The notes beneath the pieces were generated by a model. The model was not told where the DNA came from and searched no databases. It saw only the letters and a list, made by a program, of their open reading frames with translations. From the NCBI GenBank assembly GCA_024699575.1, contig JAILPF010000593.1:1-19633 (forward strand): 19,633 nt of DNA, in the 5' to 3' direction. Of this stretch, positions 1-6,695 are shown one piece after another. Position numbers and translations under genes: made by a program. This DNA comes from Acetatifactor sp. Its GTDB lineage: Bacteria; Bacillota; Clostridia; Lachnospirales; Lachnospiraceae. Position 1 is the stretch's first letter. The number at the start of each line of letters is the position of its first letter.

Positions 1-1
1 A

Positions 2-217
2 TTTGTCATCACTACCGGGGCACTTATTGCATATCCTTTCTGTTTAGTAGGGAGGCTCATGAATATCAAGGTAGTATATATTGAATCTTTTGCAAGGGTC
101 AATATGCCATCTCTTACAGGAAGGCTTGTGTATAATATTTCGGATCTTTTCCTGGTCCAATGGGAGGATATGCTAAAGGAATATCCTAAATCTATGCTCG
201 GGGGAGATTTATTTTAA
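2..217 (+). CDS. Alg14/PssD-like glycosyltransferase membrane partner, C-terminal part
   Basis: The left edge cuts this gene; 71 codons remain, ending at TAA 215-217. The visible protein reads FVITTGALIAYPF near its start, then VVYIESFARV, SLTGRLVY and LFLVQWEDMLKEYP, ending GGDLF. These are the conserved C-terminal blocks of the Alg14/PssD/CpsF family. Members anchor a soluble Alg13/PssE-type catalytic subunit at the inner face of the membrane and together add the second sugar to a lipid-linked primer. The next gene encodes just such a catalytic partner, 25 bases downstream, which supports the call strongly. The membrane-anchoring N-terminus lies outside the window. The family is clear; the sugar transferred cannot be read from sequence. 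Confidence 0.9.
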   Translation, partial: FVITTGALIAYPFCLVGRLMNIKVVYIESFARVNMPSLTGRLVYNISDLFLVQWEDMLKEYPKSMLGGDLF

Positions 218-242
218 GTAATATTATTTAGAGGTGATTATA

Positions 243-725
243 TTGATCTTCGTGACTCTGGGGACTCAGAAATTTCAAATGAACAGATTAATAAAAGCAG
301 TCGATGAGCTTGCAGCAAGTGGTAGAGTCAACGATGATTTCTTTATTCAGACAGGAGTATCCACTTACAAGCCAAAGAACTGTGGTCATATTGATTTTAT
401 GGATTCTGATCAGTACGCAGGATATATAAGCGAGTGTAATCTTTTAATTACACATGCCGGTGTAGGAACCATAATAACCGGTATCAAGGCGTCAAAGCCA
501 GTAATTGTTGTGCCAAGACTTGCACATTTCGGTGAACATGTTGATGACCATCAGACACAGATTGCTAAAGCTTTTTCTGATAAAGGCTGTGTACTGTGCT
601 GTGAGAATTTAGATGAACTTGCCAATTACATTGAGAAATCCAAAACCTATGAATTTCAGGACTATAATATTAAAAATGGAAACGTGGAGGATACTATACT
701 CCGTTTTATGAGTATGTTTAGTTAG
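243..725 (+). CDS. Alg13/PssE-like glycosyltransferase, GT28 C-terminal domain
   Basis: This is a 160-residue catalytic subunit of a split GT28 glycosyltransferase. It opens MIFVTLGTQKFQMNRL, the usual family start, and carries the donor-binding block THAGVGTIITGIKASKP followed by VVPRLAHFGEHVDDHQ. I chose the TTG at 243 because an AGAGGTGA ribosome binding site (230-237) sits 5 bases upstream and family members begin at this point. An in-frame GTG at 234 lies inside that site and would add three residues (open frame 234-725). The partner upstream is the Alg14/PssD-like subunit. Together they likely transfer a sugar, in known relatives often galactose or GlcNAc, to the lipid-linked first sugar. 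The acceptor and donor are not determined here. Confidence 0.93.
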   Translation: MIFVTLGTQKFQMNRLIKAVDELAASGRVNDDFFIQTGVSTYKPKNCGHIDFMDSDQYAGYISECNLLITHAGVGTIITGIKASKPVIVVPRLAHFGEHVDDHQTQIAKAFSDKGCVLCCENLDELANYIEKSKTYEFQDYNIKNGNVEDTILRFMSMFS

Positions 726-735
726 GGAAAAGAAG

Positions 736-2139
736 ATGAACAGAAGCAATATAGGGGCCAATACCAATGTGTTCCAAATGATATCTGATATCATCATGAT
801 ATTATTAGTATTCCTATTGGAGAAGGTCCTTTTTGGAAACTATTTACAGCTAACTACATATTTGAAATGTATGGCTCTTGTGATTGTTTATGGAGTTGTA
901 TTTATTCTTTCTAATAAGGAAGCAAGGCTATATAACGTTACGTTTTTCTTCTATATGGATCGAACCTGGAAATTGCTTACTAAATCCTGGCTTATCGCTT
1001 CGGTGACAACTATTGTTCTTATTTATCTTTATAATCCAGGAGAAAGAGTGAGGATATTTCATCTGTATTACTTGTTAATACTATACGTTGCCATGTGTTT
1101 TAATATGGTTTTGACAAGGCTTATACAGATGTTTACCTCTAACAGGAGAGCACCAAGATCAGCGTATGTGGGATTATTTGAGGAATACGAAAAATTCAAC
1201 TATTTCCTCAATAAAACAAATGTGAAGGTAGAAAACGTTGGATATATTCTTGAGTCGGGTAAATTGGAAGACAAGAAATATAATGTTTTAGGCAATCTGT
1301 CAGATCTTGAAAATATTATCAGAGATTATGAACTTGATCAGGTATTTTTTATCGTTCACGCCAATGATGTACTATTGCAGAGGCAGGATTATATTGATTT
1401 GTGCCTTGAAATGGGGATAACGGTTAAAGTGGTAATGGATGTAAATGATAGGAAGCAGATGCAAAGAGCTAACAGCTTTGTGAGCTCGGTGGGGACGTAT
1501 CCGCTTATTACCTATCACACCATAGCACTGAATGCCTATGAGCAATTTATGAAGAGGATTATGGATATAATCATAAGTTTTTTGGGCATTATTATTACAT
1601 CACCCATCATGCTTATCTCGGCGGTGGCAATAAAACTTGATTCTCCGGGGGAAGTACTTTTTAAACAGTTAAGAGTTGGTCAGAACGGTAGAACTTTTTA
1701 CATGTATAAATTTAGGAGCATGTGTAAAGATGCTGAGAAGCAGCTTGATGAACTGAGGGGGCAAAACCAAATGCAGGGGGCAATGTTTAAGATTGCTGAT
1801 GATCCACGTATTACTAAGGTGGGTAAATTCATCAGACGAACCAGCATCGATGAGCTTCCGCAGTTTTTTAATGTCCTAAAGGGTGAGATGAGTATTGTGG
1901 GTACAAGACCACCTACAGTGGATGAAGTTGCACAGTATAAACGAAGTCAGTGGAGACGTATAAGTATCAAGCCCGGAATCACCGGAATGTGGCAGATTAG
2001 TGGTAGAAATCAGATTACTGATTTTGACAAGGTAGTTGAACTTGATTTGGAGTATATTGATAATTGGACACTGTTTAGTGATCTGGTGATCATATTTAAG
2101 ACGATGAGTGTTTTATTTAAACGGAAGGGAGCTTATTAG
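736..2139 (+). CDS. Undecaprenyl-phosphate glycosyl-1-phosphate transferase (priming enzyme)
   Basis: At 467 residues this is a full-length polyprenyl glycosylphosphotransferase of the WbaP/CpsE type. It starts repeat-unit assembly by moving a sugar-1-phosphate from a nucleotide sugar to undecaprenyl phosphate. Four membrane segments lie at about residues 15-30, 44-60, 85-100 and 110-127. A central soluble domain follows (about 138-260), then a membrane-entering hairpin at 275-300 and the bacterial sugar transferase domain to the end. Diagnostic blocks are FKQLRVGQNG (309-318), MYKFRSM (323-329), RRTSIDELPQFFNVLKGEMS with the catalytic Asp-Glu pair D372-E373, IVGTRP and KPGITGMWQISGRN. It starts 10 bases after the GT28 gene behind a purine-rich stretch. 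The sugar is unknown. A weak hairpin overlaps its last codons (see the following gap). Confidence 0.96.
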   Translation: MNRSNIGANTNVFQMISDIIMILLVFLLEKVLFGNYLQLTTYLKCMALVIVYGVVFILSNKEARLYNVTFFFYMDRTWKLLTKSWLIASVTTIVLIYLYNPGERVRIFHLYYLLILYVAMCFNMVLTRLIQMFTSNRRAPRSAYVGLFEEYEKFNYFLNKTNVKVENVGYILESGKLEDKKYNVLGNLSDLENIIRDYELDQVFFIVHANDVLLQRQDYIDLCLEMGITVKVVMDVNDRKQMQRANSFVSSVGTYPLITYHTIALNAYEQFMKRIMDIIISFLGIIITSPIMLISAVAIKLDSPGEVLFKQLRVGQNGRTFYMYKFRSMCKDAEKQLDELRGQNQMQGAMFKIADDPRITKVGKFIRRTSIDELPQFFNVLKGEMSIVGTRPPTVDEVAQYKRSQWRRISIKPGITGMWQISGRNQITDFDKVVELDLEYIDNWTLFSDLVIIFKTMSVLFKRKGAY

Positions 2140-2424
2140 AAAATGGCATGTCTCTCTTTTTTACGGGGCTTATGGTAAACCTAGAGCTTCCTCTGCGAGT
2201 TATAAAACGAAATGTAATTTTGATGATTCGTTAAAACCAACAAAAGAATGAATAATTATTTTTCATATTTGGTTAAATAATCGAAATTTCATAGCTTTGT
2301 ATCAATTTTATAGATTTTTTAGAAACTGCATTGTATACTTGTACAGGCAAAAATAACGAGTCGAATTTGAACACAGCGCAGAAGAAATGCAAGAGACGCT
2401 TAGCTTTCTATGATGGTGAGTAAG
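2140..2424. other. AT-rich intergenic gap between initiation block and polymer-specific block
   Basis: The 285 bases hold no convincing gene; the longest in-frame start-to-stop run noticed is 28 codons (2148-2234) with no ribosome binding site. A weak terminator-like hairpin straddles the left edge: GGAAGGGAG (2123-2131) can pair with CTCTCTTTT (2152-2160) across a 20-base loop, followed by T residues, but several pairs are G-T. Short inverted words AACCAA and TTGGTT flank an AT-rich stretch near 2236-2275. A TATACT box lies at 2334-2339 without a good -35 partner. This is by far the longest gap on the plus strand before the terminator near 19060. It may be where transcription is re-initiated or where cassettes were joined. 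Confidence 0.6.
2311..2339 (+). promoter_or_regulatory. Possible weak promoter upstream of the GT2 gene
   Basis: A TATACT hexamer at 2334-2339 is a good match to a sigma-70/SigA -10 box. The position 17 bases upstream (2311-2316) reads TAGATT, a poor -35. If used, it would give an untranslated leader of about 80 bases before the ATG at 2425. The evidence is only the -10 box and the location in an otherwise empty gap. Confidence 0.28.
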
Positions 2425-3519
2425 ATGAATGAATTGATTTCTTTGATTGTTCCGGTCTACAATGTAAACGATTATCTTAATTGTTTCTTTGAGTCCATTC
2501 AGAGTCAGTCCCATTCAAATTTTGAGATCATTCTTGTTGATGACGGATCCACTGATGGAAGTGGGGAGACCTGCGATCATATGGCGGATAAGGATAATAG
2601 GTTCCGCGTGATACATCAGAAAAATGCCGGTATATCAGGGGCGCGGAATACAGGACTCAATCATGCCAGAGGGCAGGTAATCATGTTTGGTGACCCGGAT
2701 GATTATTTAGAGTCTGACCTTATGGAAAAAGCCTATGCAGGATTGAGGAAAGCAAATGCGCAGGTCGTTTTTTTTGGCTATTATTTCGAAGGTCCAAATG
2801 GAGAGAGAGAAAAAAGGATTCCCAAATATCCTTTGGGGATTTACTCAAACAGCGATGCTGTAGAAAAGCTTTTGCCCAAGGTAATCGGACTTGGATTTTA
2901 TGACCTGAATGGCTGGATCTGCGGCAGGGCTGATGCGCTTTATGTGGAAAACCCTGCGGTGTGGCGAATGGCTGTTGATGCAGCATGGCTTAAGGAGACC
3001 GGAATTCGCTTTTATGAAGATGTCCCGATCGGAGAGGATACACTCTTTACATCAGAATGCATCTGCAGGGCACAGATCATTCATGTTACAGAAGATGTTC
3101 TGTACCACTATGTGATGCAGAGACCAGATGGTGCGACTGTATCATATGGACAATCTGCAGAGCGTAAACTGAATGGAAAGATTACTCTGTTAAGGCATAG
3201 GGAAGAGCTTCGAAAAGAGGTCATTCAAAGAGGGCTTCCGGATATTCGTAGGTATTATGAAGGAACCACATTGATGTCTGTGATGGAACTGATTTTTCTG
3301 TTCGCAGGAAGTACCGAAGGATCCGTAGGAGAGTGGAGAGTAAAGCTTTCCAGCTACAAAAATATGCCCGAGGTTCAGCGTGTTATAAGAGATTTTAGTC
3401 CGGAGAAAAAACTAAAACCCAAAGCACTGCCATTTCTGTTTCTTAAATGGGGATGGGACGGAGTTTTGTTTGCCGGAGCTAAGGTTCTTTCAAAAACAGG
3501 ATACCATCTTAATCGTTAG
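2425..3519 (+). CDS. GT2 family glycosyltransferase
   Basis: This 364-residue protein has a GT-A fold GT2 domain at its N-terminus: LIVPVYNV (7-14), ILVDDGSTDGS (36-46) with nucleotide-binding D39-D40, NAGISGARNTGLNHARG (67-83), and the metal-binding block FGDPDDY (88-94) in place of the common FVDSDDY. GEDTLFTSE further on matches the usual acceptor-side region with its conserved Glu-Asp. It likely transfers one sugar of the repeat unit at the cytoplasmic membrane. I chose ATG 2425 because GGTGAG (2415-2420) lies 4 bases upstream and the protein then starts in the family-typical way; an in-frame ATG at 2410 would add five residues. Its 3' end overlaps the convergent metallophosphoesterase gene by 11 bases. 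Donor and acceptor are unknown. Confidence 0.92.
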   Translation: MNELISLIVPVYNVNDYLNCFFESIQSQSHSNFEIILVDDGSTDGSGETCDHMADKDNRFRVIHQKNAGISGARNTGLNHARGQVIMFGDPDDYLESDLMEKAYAGLRKANAQVVFFGYYFEGPNGEREKRIPKYPLGIYSNSDAVEKLLPKVIGLGFYDLNGWICGRADALYVENPAVWRMAVDAAWLKETGIRFYEDVPIGEDTLFTSECICRAQIIHVTEDVLYHYVMQRPDGATVSYGQSAERKLNGKITLLRHREELRKEVIQRGLPDIRRYYEGTTLMSVMELIFLFAGSTEGSVGEWRVKLSSYKNMPEVQRVIRDFSPEKKLKPKALPFLFLKWGWDGVLFAGAKVLSKTGYHLNR

Positions 3520-4321
3520 AATGGCGCAGGGTAATAAGAACAATTTCCGGAGGATTATTAAAACGGGGAATAAAGGACTCCCCAAGACCGGATGAGATGA
3601 TCATGGTTGTATCGTTTGCAGTATATTTTCCATAATCATATTTGGGCAAAATCCTGTCTTCACCCATACCGATCAGACCACCGAGAAACGGCAGGCGAAT
3701 GATTCCGCCGTGAGTGTGACCGGAGAGAATAAGATCATAATCGGATTGGCACAGAACATCAAAATAGTTGCCGGCATGATTGAGCAGGATGCTGTAGTGG
3801 TTTGGATCTGCAGGAGGAAGCTCCGATATGTCTTTCAACCAGTGGAATTTAGCACCTGCCAGATAGATGGACTCTCCGACATCGTTTTCTATGAGAGTGG
3901 AATCATCATCCAGAAAAGTCACACCATAGGCATCATATAGTGAAAGCAGTGCTTGAAATGCCATCCAGCTGTCAAATTCATGATTGCCGGATACAGCATA
4001 CACCGGAGCTAGTTTTATGCTTCCGTTAATGACTTCCAGGAGATTACCAATACCGTGGGATTCATCGTACATATCTCCGGTGAAGACAATCAAATTCGGT
4101 TTGCAGTCTTTGATGGCGTTAAGAAGCTCGGATTCCTTCTGACCGAACGTCGCACCATGAAAATCTGTAATCTGAACAATCCGATATCCGTCAAATGATT
4201 CTGGAATATCAGTTGAGCAGATTTCATATGTCGTTGTAGTCAGGGGATGAAAAAAAAACGGCATTAAAATGCCTGTAAGGATTATAAATATCAGAAATAT
4301 AATAAAATTTTTTTTCTTCAT
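3509..4321 (-). CDS. Membrane-anchored calcineurin-like metallophosphoesterase (YkuE/YaeI type)
   Basis: The 270-residue protein has a lysine-rich start and one hydrophobic segment (about 6-24), then an outward-facing metallophosphoesterase domain. The full metal-ligand set is visible: ITDFHG with D53 and H55, TGD (D83), GNHE (N113, H114), LLNHAG (H182) and GHTHGG (H202, H204). Such enzymes cleave phosphomono- or diesters; the substrate is unknown. It is the only minus-strand gene in the locus. I chose ATG 4321; an in-frame TTG at 4357 would add 12 non-membrane residues but overlaps the best -35 box and has no ribosome binding site. The chosen ATG also lacks one, consistent with a near-leaderless message from the promoter at 4329-4357. 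Phosphodiester turnover in the polymer made here is an attractive but unproven role. Confidence 0.9.
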   Translation of the reverse strand: MKKKNFIIFLIFIILTGILMPFFFHPLTTTTYEICSTDIPESFDGYRIVQITDFHGATFGQKESELLNAIKDCKPNLIVFTGDMYDESHGIGNLLEVINGSIKLAPVYAVSGNHEFDSWMAFQALLSLYDAYGVTFLDDDSTLIENDVGESIYLAGAKFHWLKDISELPPADPNHYSILLNHAGNYFDVLCQSDYDLILSGHTHGGIIRLPFLGGLIGMGEDRILPKYDYGKYTANDTTMIISSGLGESFIPRFNNPPEIVLITLRHSND

Positions 4322-4328
4322 ATCATAA

Positions 4329-4357
4329 AATATACATCTGCTTGATTGAATTGGCAA
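4329..4357 (-). promoter_or_regulatory. Promoter of the metallophosphoesterase gene, predicting a leaderless transcript
   Basis: Read on the minus strand, TTGCCA (4357-4352) and TATATT (4334-4329) are separated by exactly 17 bases; each matches its SigA consensus at five of six positions. Transcription would begin about 7-8 bases past the -10 box, at or next to the A of the ATG at 4321. That fits the absence of a ribosome binding site before this start. The -35 box lies only 14 bases from the ATG of the divergent gene at 4372. Confidence 0.55.
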
Positions 4358-4371
4358 GAAAAGGAGTATAA

Positions 4372-5106
4372 ATGAACAAAGCTATTGACTTGTATCAACC
4401 CAAGAGCAATCTGATGCTGGATGCTCTTGATAAGGTAGCTGTGGAAGCACATATGGCAAGAGTTGAAAAGGGCTTTAAGACTTTTCTGATTACAGGGTGC
4501 AATGCTACTGTCGGAACTACGACAAATGCAATCAATCTATCCATATGCATGGCGTTGTCCGGATGGAAGACTGTTTTGATTGATGCGGATATTAGAAAAA
4601 AGAGCGATTACAAACATCTAAGTGATGAAAATGCTTTTGGTCTGACAGATTATCTGGATGGAATGGCTTCATATGAAGATATTCTAACAGAGACAAATTA
4701 TAAAAATCTGACATATATTCCCAGTGGCATTAAAATTGATAATTCCGTTCGCCTTTTGTGCTCTGAGAATATGGAAAAACTCTTGAAAAGACTTAAAACA
4801 GAGTTTGACTATATTATTCTGGATATGTCTTCCCTGAATGTGACACCGGATGCAACCATTCTGCTTCCCATCGTGGACGGAACTATTCTGGTTTCTGCTC
4901 TCAACGAAACAACTCGAAGGGATTTGCAGTATGGAATCAATAAGCTCTCAAGATATCCTGAAAAGATTGTTGGTATGGTCATAAATAAGGTTGAAACAAA
5001 AGACTTCAGACAATATCAGACAGATTATGATCACTTTGAACCTAAGAAGATGAAGAGAAGAGTCAGCAGAGCACTGAAGGGAAAAGGAGTAAGAGAAAAT
5101 GCGTAA
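4372..5106 (+). CDS. CpsD/CapB-like BY-kinase homologue with degenerate Walker A motif
   Basis: This 244-residue protein has the MinD/ParA-like ATPase fold of bacterial tyrosine autokinases that partner Wzz-type proteins. The Walker A' block VLIDADIRKK (68-77) and a Walker B-like IILDMSS (148-154, D151) are clear. The P-loop is not normal: FLITGCNATVGTTTNAINLS (38-57) aligns residue for residue with the usual pattern ending GEGKSTTAANLA, but Thr49 stands where the catalytic lysine should be and the GEG is TVG. The tail lacks a tyrosine cluster, with only Y215 and Y219 near the end. It may bind nucleotide weakly or act as a structural partner. AAGGAG (4360-4365) precedes the ATG. The next gene overlaps its end by 8 bases, implying coupled translation. 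It opens the 14.7 kb gene run. Confidence 0.88.
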   Translation: MNKAIDLYQPKSNLMLDALDKVAVEAHMARVEKGFKTFLITGCNATVGTTTNAINLSICMALSGWKTVLIDADIRKKSDYKHLSDENAFGLTDYLDGMASYEDILTETNYKNLTYIPSGIKIDNSVRLLCSENMEKLLKRLKTEFDYIILDMSSLNVTPDATILLPIVDGTILVSALNETTRRDLQYGINKLSRYPEKIVGMVINKVETKDFRQYQTDYDHFEPKKMKRRVSRALKGKGVRENA

Positions 5107-6013
5107 ACTTAAAGTGATTTTGACAGCAGCTTTTCTGCTGCTGACCATGCTGATTCCAAAGGTTCCGGCAGAGGCCGCTACTCCCAGAGTACTGGTTGTA
5201 TCCAGTGTAGTAAATCCTGAGAAGCCAAAGGCAGGTGAAGAATTTACCATTACAGTGACACTGAAAAATGCAAGCATCAGTACAGCTGTTTACAGTGTTC
5301 TTGTTACAGCGGTGGATGAAAACGGTTTGATCGTTGCTGCACCGGGATCCTCTAATCAGGCATATATAAGGAACATAGATAAAGCGGGCAGCGCAACGGC
5401 AGATATAAGGCTGCAGACACAGGAACAGCTTGAAATTGACAAGCTTCCGCTTACAATCGAGGTTGTGTTTAACGATGAGGACGGAATAACTTATGAGAGC
5501 AGCTCACAGATTTCGGTTCAGGTAGATGCCAATGGATACGGAATTGATTCTGAAGTACAGATTTCCGACAGCTGTACACTTGCAGCTCCAGCATCCGTAA
5601 CTGCTGCAGTTTCCAATCAGTTGAATTTCAATGTAAAAGACGTCACATTGGAAGTGGAAGGCAATATATCCGAGGACAGTAAGTCTTTTTCCATAGGAGA
5701 ATTGGACGCCAAGAGCAAAGGGTTTGCGGAAGGATATCTTTATTTTACAGAGGCCGGAACACAGACGGTGAACGTAACTGTGAGTTATCATGATGCTCAG
5801 GGGAATTATTATAAATCGTCGGGAAAAGAGTTTACAGTTCAGGTGACCGACGATGGCAGGCAGTTGATCAATCCGGAAAATGAGGAGCAGGGCTTCCATA
5901 TTTCGATTACTCCGGATAAGATTCTGAGAATATTCGGTTCCCTGATCGTTATTCTTATTGGAATTGTCTGTGGATACAAAATCTATCGCAGTAAGAAGCA
6001 AAGGGGACAATAA
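5099..6013 (+). CDS. Secreted membrane-anchored protein with CARDB/Ig-like beta domains
   Basis: The 304-residue product has a signal peptide (basic start, hydrophobic core, likely cut after AEA, 24-26), an extracellular region, a transmembrane helix at about 277-294, and a short basic cytoplasmic tail. The outside part reads as two beta-sandwich repeats: VVNPEKPKAGEEFTITVTLK (about 37-56) is typical of CARDB or S-layer-like domains (COG1361 style), and a second unit starts near 150. No catalytic motif is evident. It lies between the CpsD-like and Wzz-like genes, overlapping the former by 8 bases and the latter by 1, so the three are probably made together. A role as an extracellular scaffold or adaptor for the length-control complex is inference from position only. 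Confidence 0.88.
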   Translation: MRKLKVILTAAFLLLTMLIPKVPAEAATPRVLVVSSVVNPEKPKAGEEFTITVTLKNASISTAVYSVLVTAVDENGLIVAAPGSSNQAYIRNIDKAGSATADIRLQTQEQLEIDKLPLTIEVVFNDEDGITYESSSQISVQVDANGYGIDSEVQISDSCTLAAPASVTAAVSNQLNFNVKDVTLEVEGNISEDSKSFSIGELDAKSKGFAEGYLYFTEAGTQTVNVTVSYHDAQGNYYKSSGKEFTVQVTDDGRQLINPENEEQGFHISITPDKILRIFGSLIVILIGIVCGYKIYRSKKQRGQ

Positions 6014-6684
6014 TGAATGAGATAGTAAGCTTTGAAGATTTGTATATCTGTTTCAGAGAAATGTGGCGAAAAAAATATATGATTGTCGTCGCAGGTGTAG
6101 TAGGTGCAATTGTCGGAGCCATCATGAGTATTGGAGTTAAGGCAGATGAGTATCAGGCAGTTACAACTGTATATGGTTCTAGTTATAATTCCTTTGTGGA
6201 ATCAGATGCAGTAAGAGGAGCCGTATTGGATTATGCAACTGTTGTACGAAGTAGTTCCGTAGTTCGTAGGGCTTTGAACAGTATCAATAAATTGGATTTG
6301 TCTGTCAAAGATGCTCTGGAAATGTTCACAGTGGACTATAACAGCGAAGATTCCCCGATAGTAACAATCACTGTTACTGGAAATGATAAACAGTTTGTGG
6401 GAAATTTTGCCAATGCACTTGCTTCTTCTTTTATCGTGGAAATGCAGAATATAACCGGTTTGGGTAAAGCAACAGTTTTGGACGAAGCCGAAGCAGAGGT
6501 TTCATCCAGCGAGATAAAACAGATTGCTATACAGATTATTGTTTTCAGTTTTGCTTTTGCTGCTTTGACCGGGCTTGTAGTATTCCTCTATGAGTTCTTT
6601 CAGAAGAAAATCCGCACTGTTACACAGATGGAGGAAATGGCAGGAATTAAGATTATCGGTGTGATTCCGATGGATGTGAAATAA
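6013..6684 (+). CDS. Wzz/YveK-like polysaccharide co-polymerase (chain-length determinant)
   Basis: At 223 residues this has the Wzz layout: a short cytoplasmic start, first membrane helix at about 22-40, an outside domain of roughly 130 residues with YQAVTTVYG after the first helix, a second helix at about 171-196, and a cytoplasmic tail ending GIKIIGVIPMDVK, as in Gram-positive CapA/YveK proteins. Such proteins set polymer length and activate a CpsD-type kinase. The segment before the second helix, where family members carry a proline-rich motif, reads VLDEAEAEVSSSEIKQ with no proline. Its ATG overlaps the previous stop by one base. The deviation parallels that of the CpsD-like partner two genes upstream. 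The family call is good; normal function is less certain. Confidence 0.88.
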   Translation: MNEIVSFEDLYICFREMWRKKYMIVVAGVVGAIVGAIMSIGVKADEYQAVTTVYGSSYNSFVESDAVRGAVLDYATVVRSSSVVRRALNSINKLDLSVKDALEMFTVDYNSEDSPIVTITVTGNDKQFVGNFANALASSFIVEMQNITGLGKATVLDEAEAEVSSSEIKQIAIQIIVFSFAFAALTGLVVFLYEFFQKKIRTVTQMEEMAGIKIIGVIPMDVK

Positions 6685-6695
6685 GGTGATAATAG

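Noticed and set aside
234..242. GTG at 234 as start of the GT28 gene.
   Set aside because: It lies within the AGAGGTGA ribosome binding site that serves TTG 243, and family members begin MIFVTLGTQ.
2123..2162. Hairpin plus T-run overlapping the end of the priming gene, considered as a terminator.
   Set aside because: The 9 bp stem has three G-T pairs and a 20-base loop; probably too weak to call as a feature, though described with the gap.
2148..2234. A 28-codon open frame in the gap after the priming enzyme, possible small protein or gene remnant.
   Set aside because: No ribosome binding site and no recognisable similarity to a neighbouring gene.
4260..4273. Perfect palindrome GGCATTAAAATGCC near the divergent promoters, considered as an operator.
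   Set aside because: It lies in the N-terminal coding part of the metallophosphoesterase, occurs once, and the two-base spacer is too short for a hairpin. Too little to call a regulator site.
4298..4303. TATAAT on the plus strand, considered as the -10 box for the long gene run starting at 4372.
   Set aside because: No acceptable -35 hexamer at 16-18 bases upstream; the region is AT-rich membrane-helix coding DNA where such words arise by chance. The real promoter of the run was not located.
4322..4357. TTG at 4357 as start of the metallophosphoesterase.
   Set aside because: It coincides with the -35 box, has no ribosome binding site, and adds residues before a normal lysine-rich membrane anchor.
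5504..6010. A 168-codon minus-strand open frame opposite the Ig-like protein gene.
   Set aside because: The plus-strand product has a signal peptide, beta repeats and an anchor in an overlapping operon; the minus frame has none of these.
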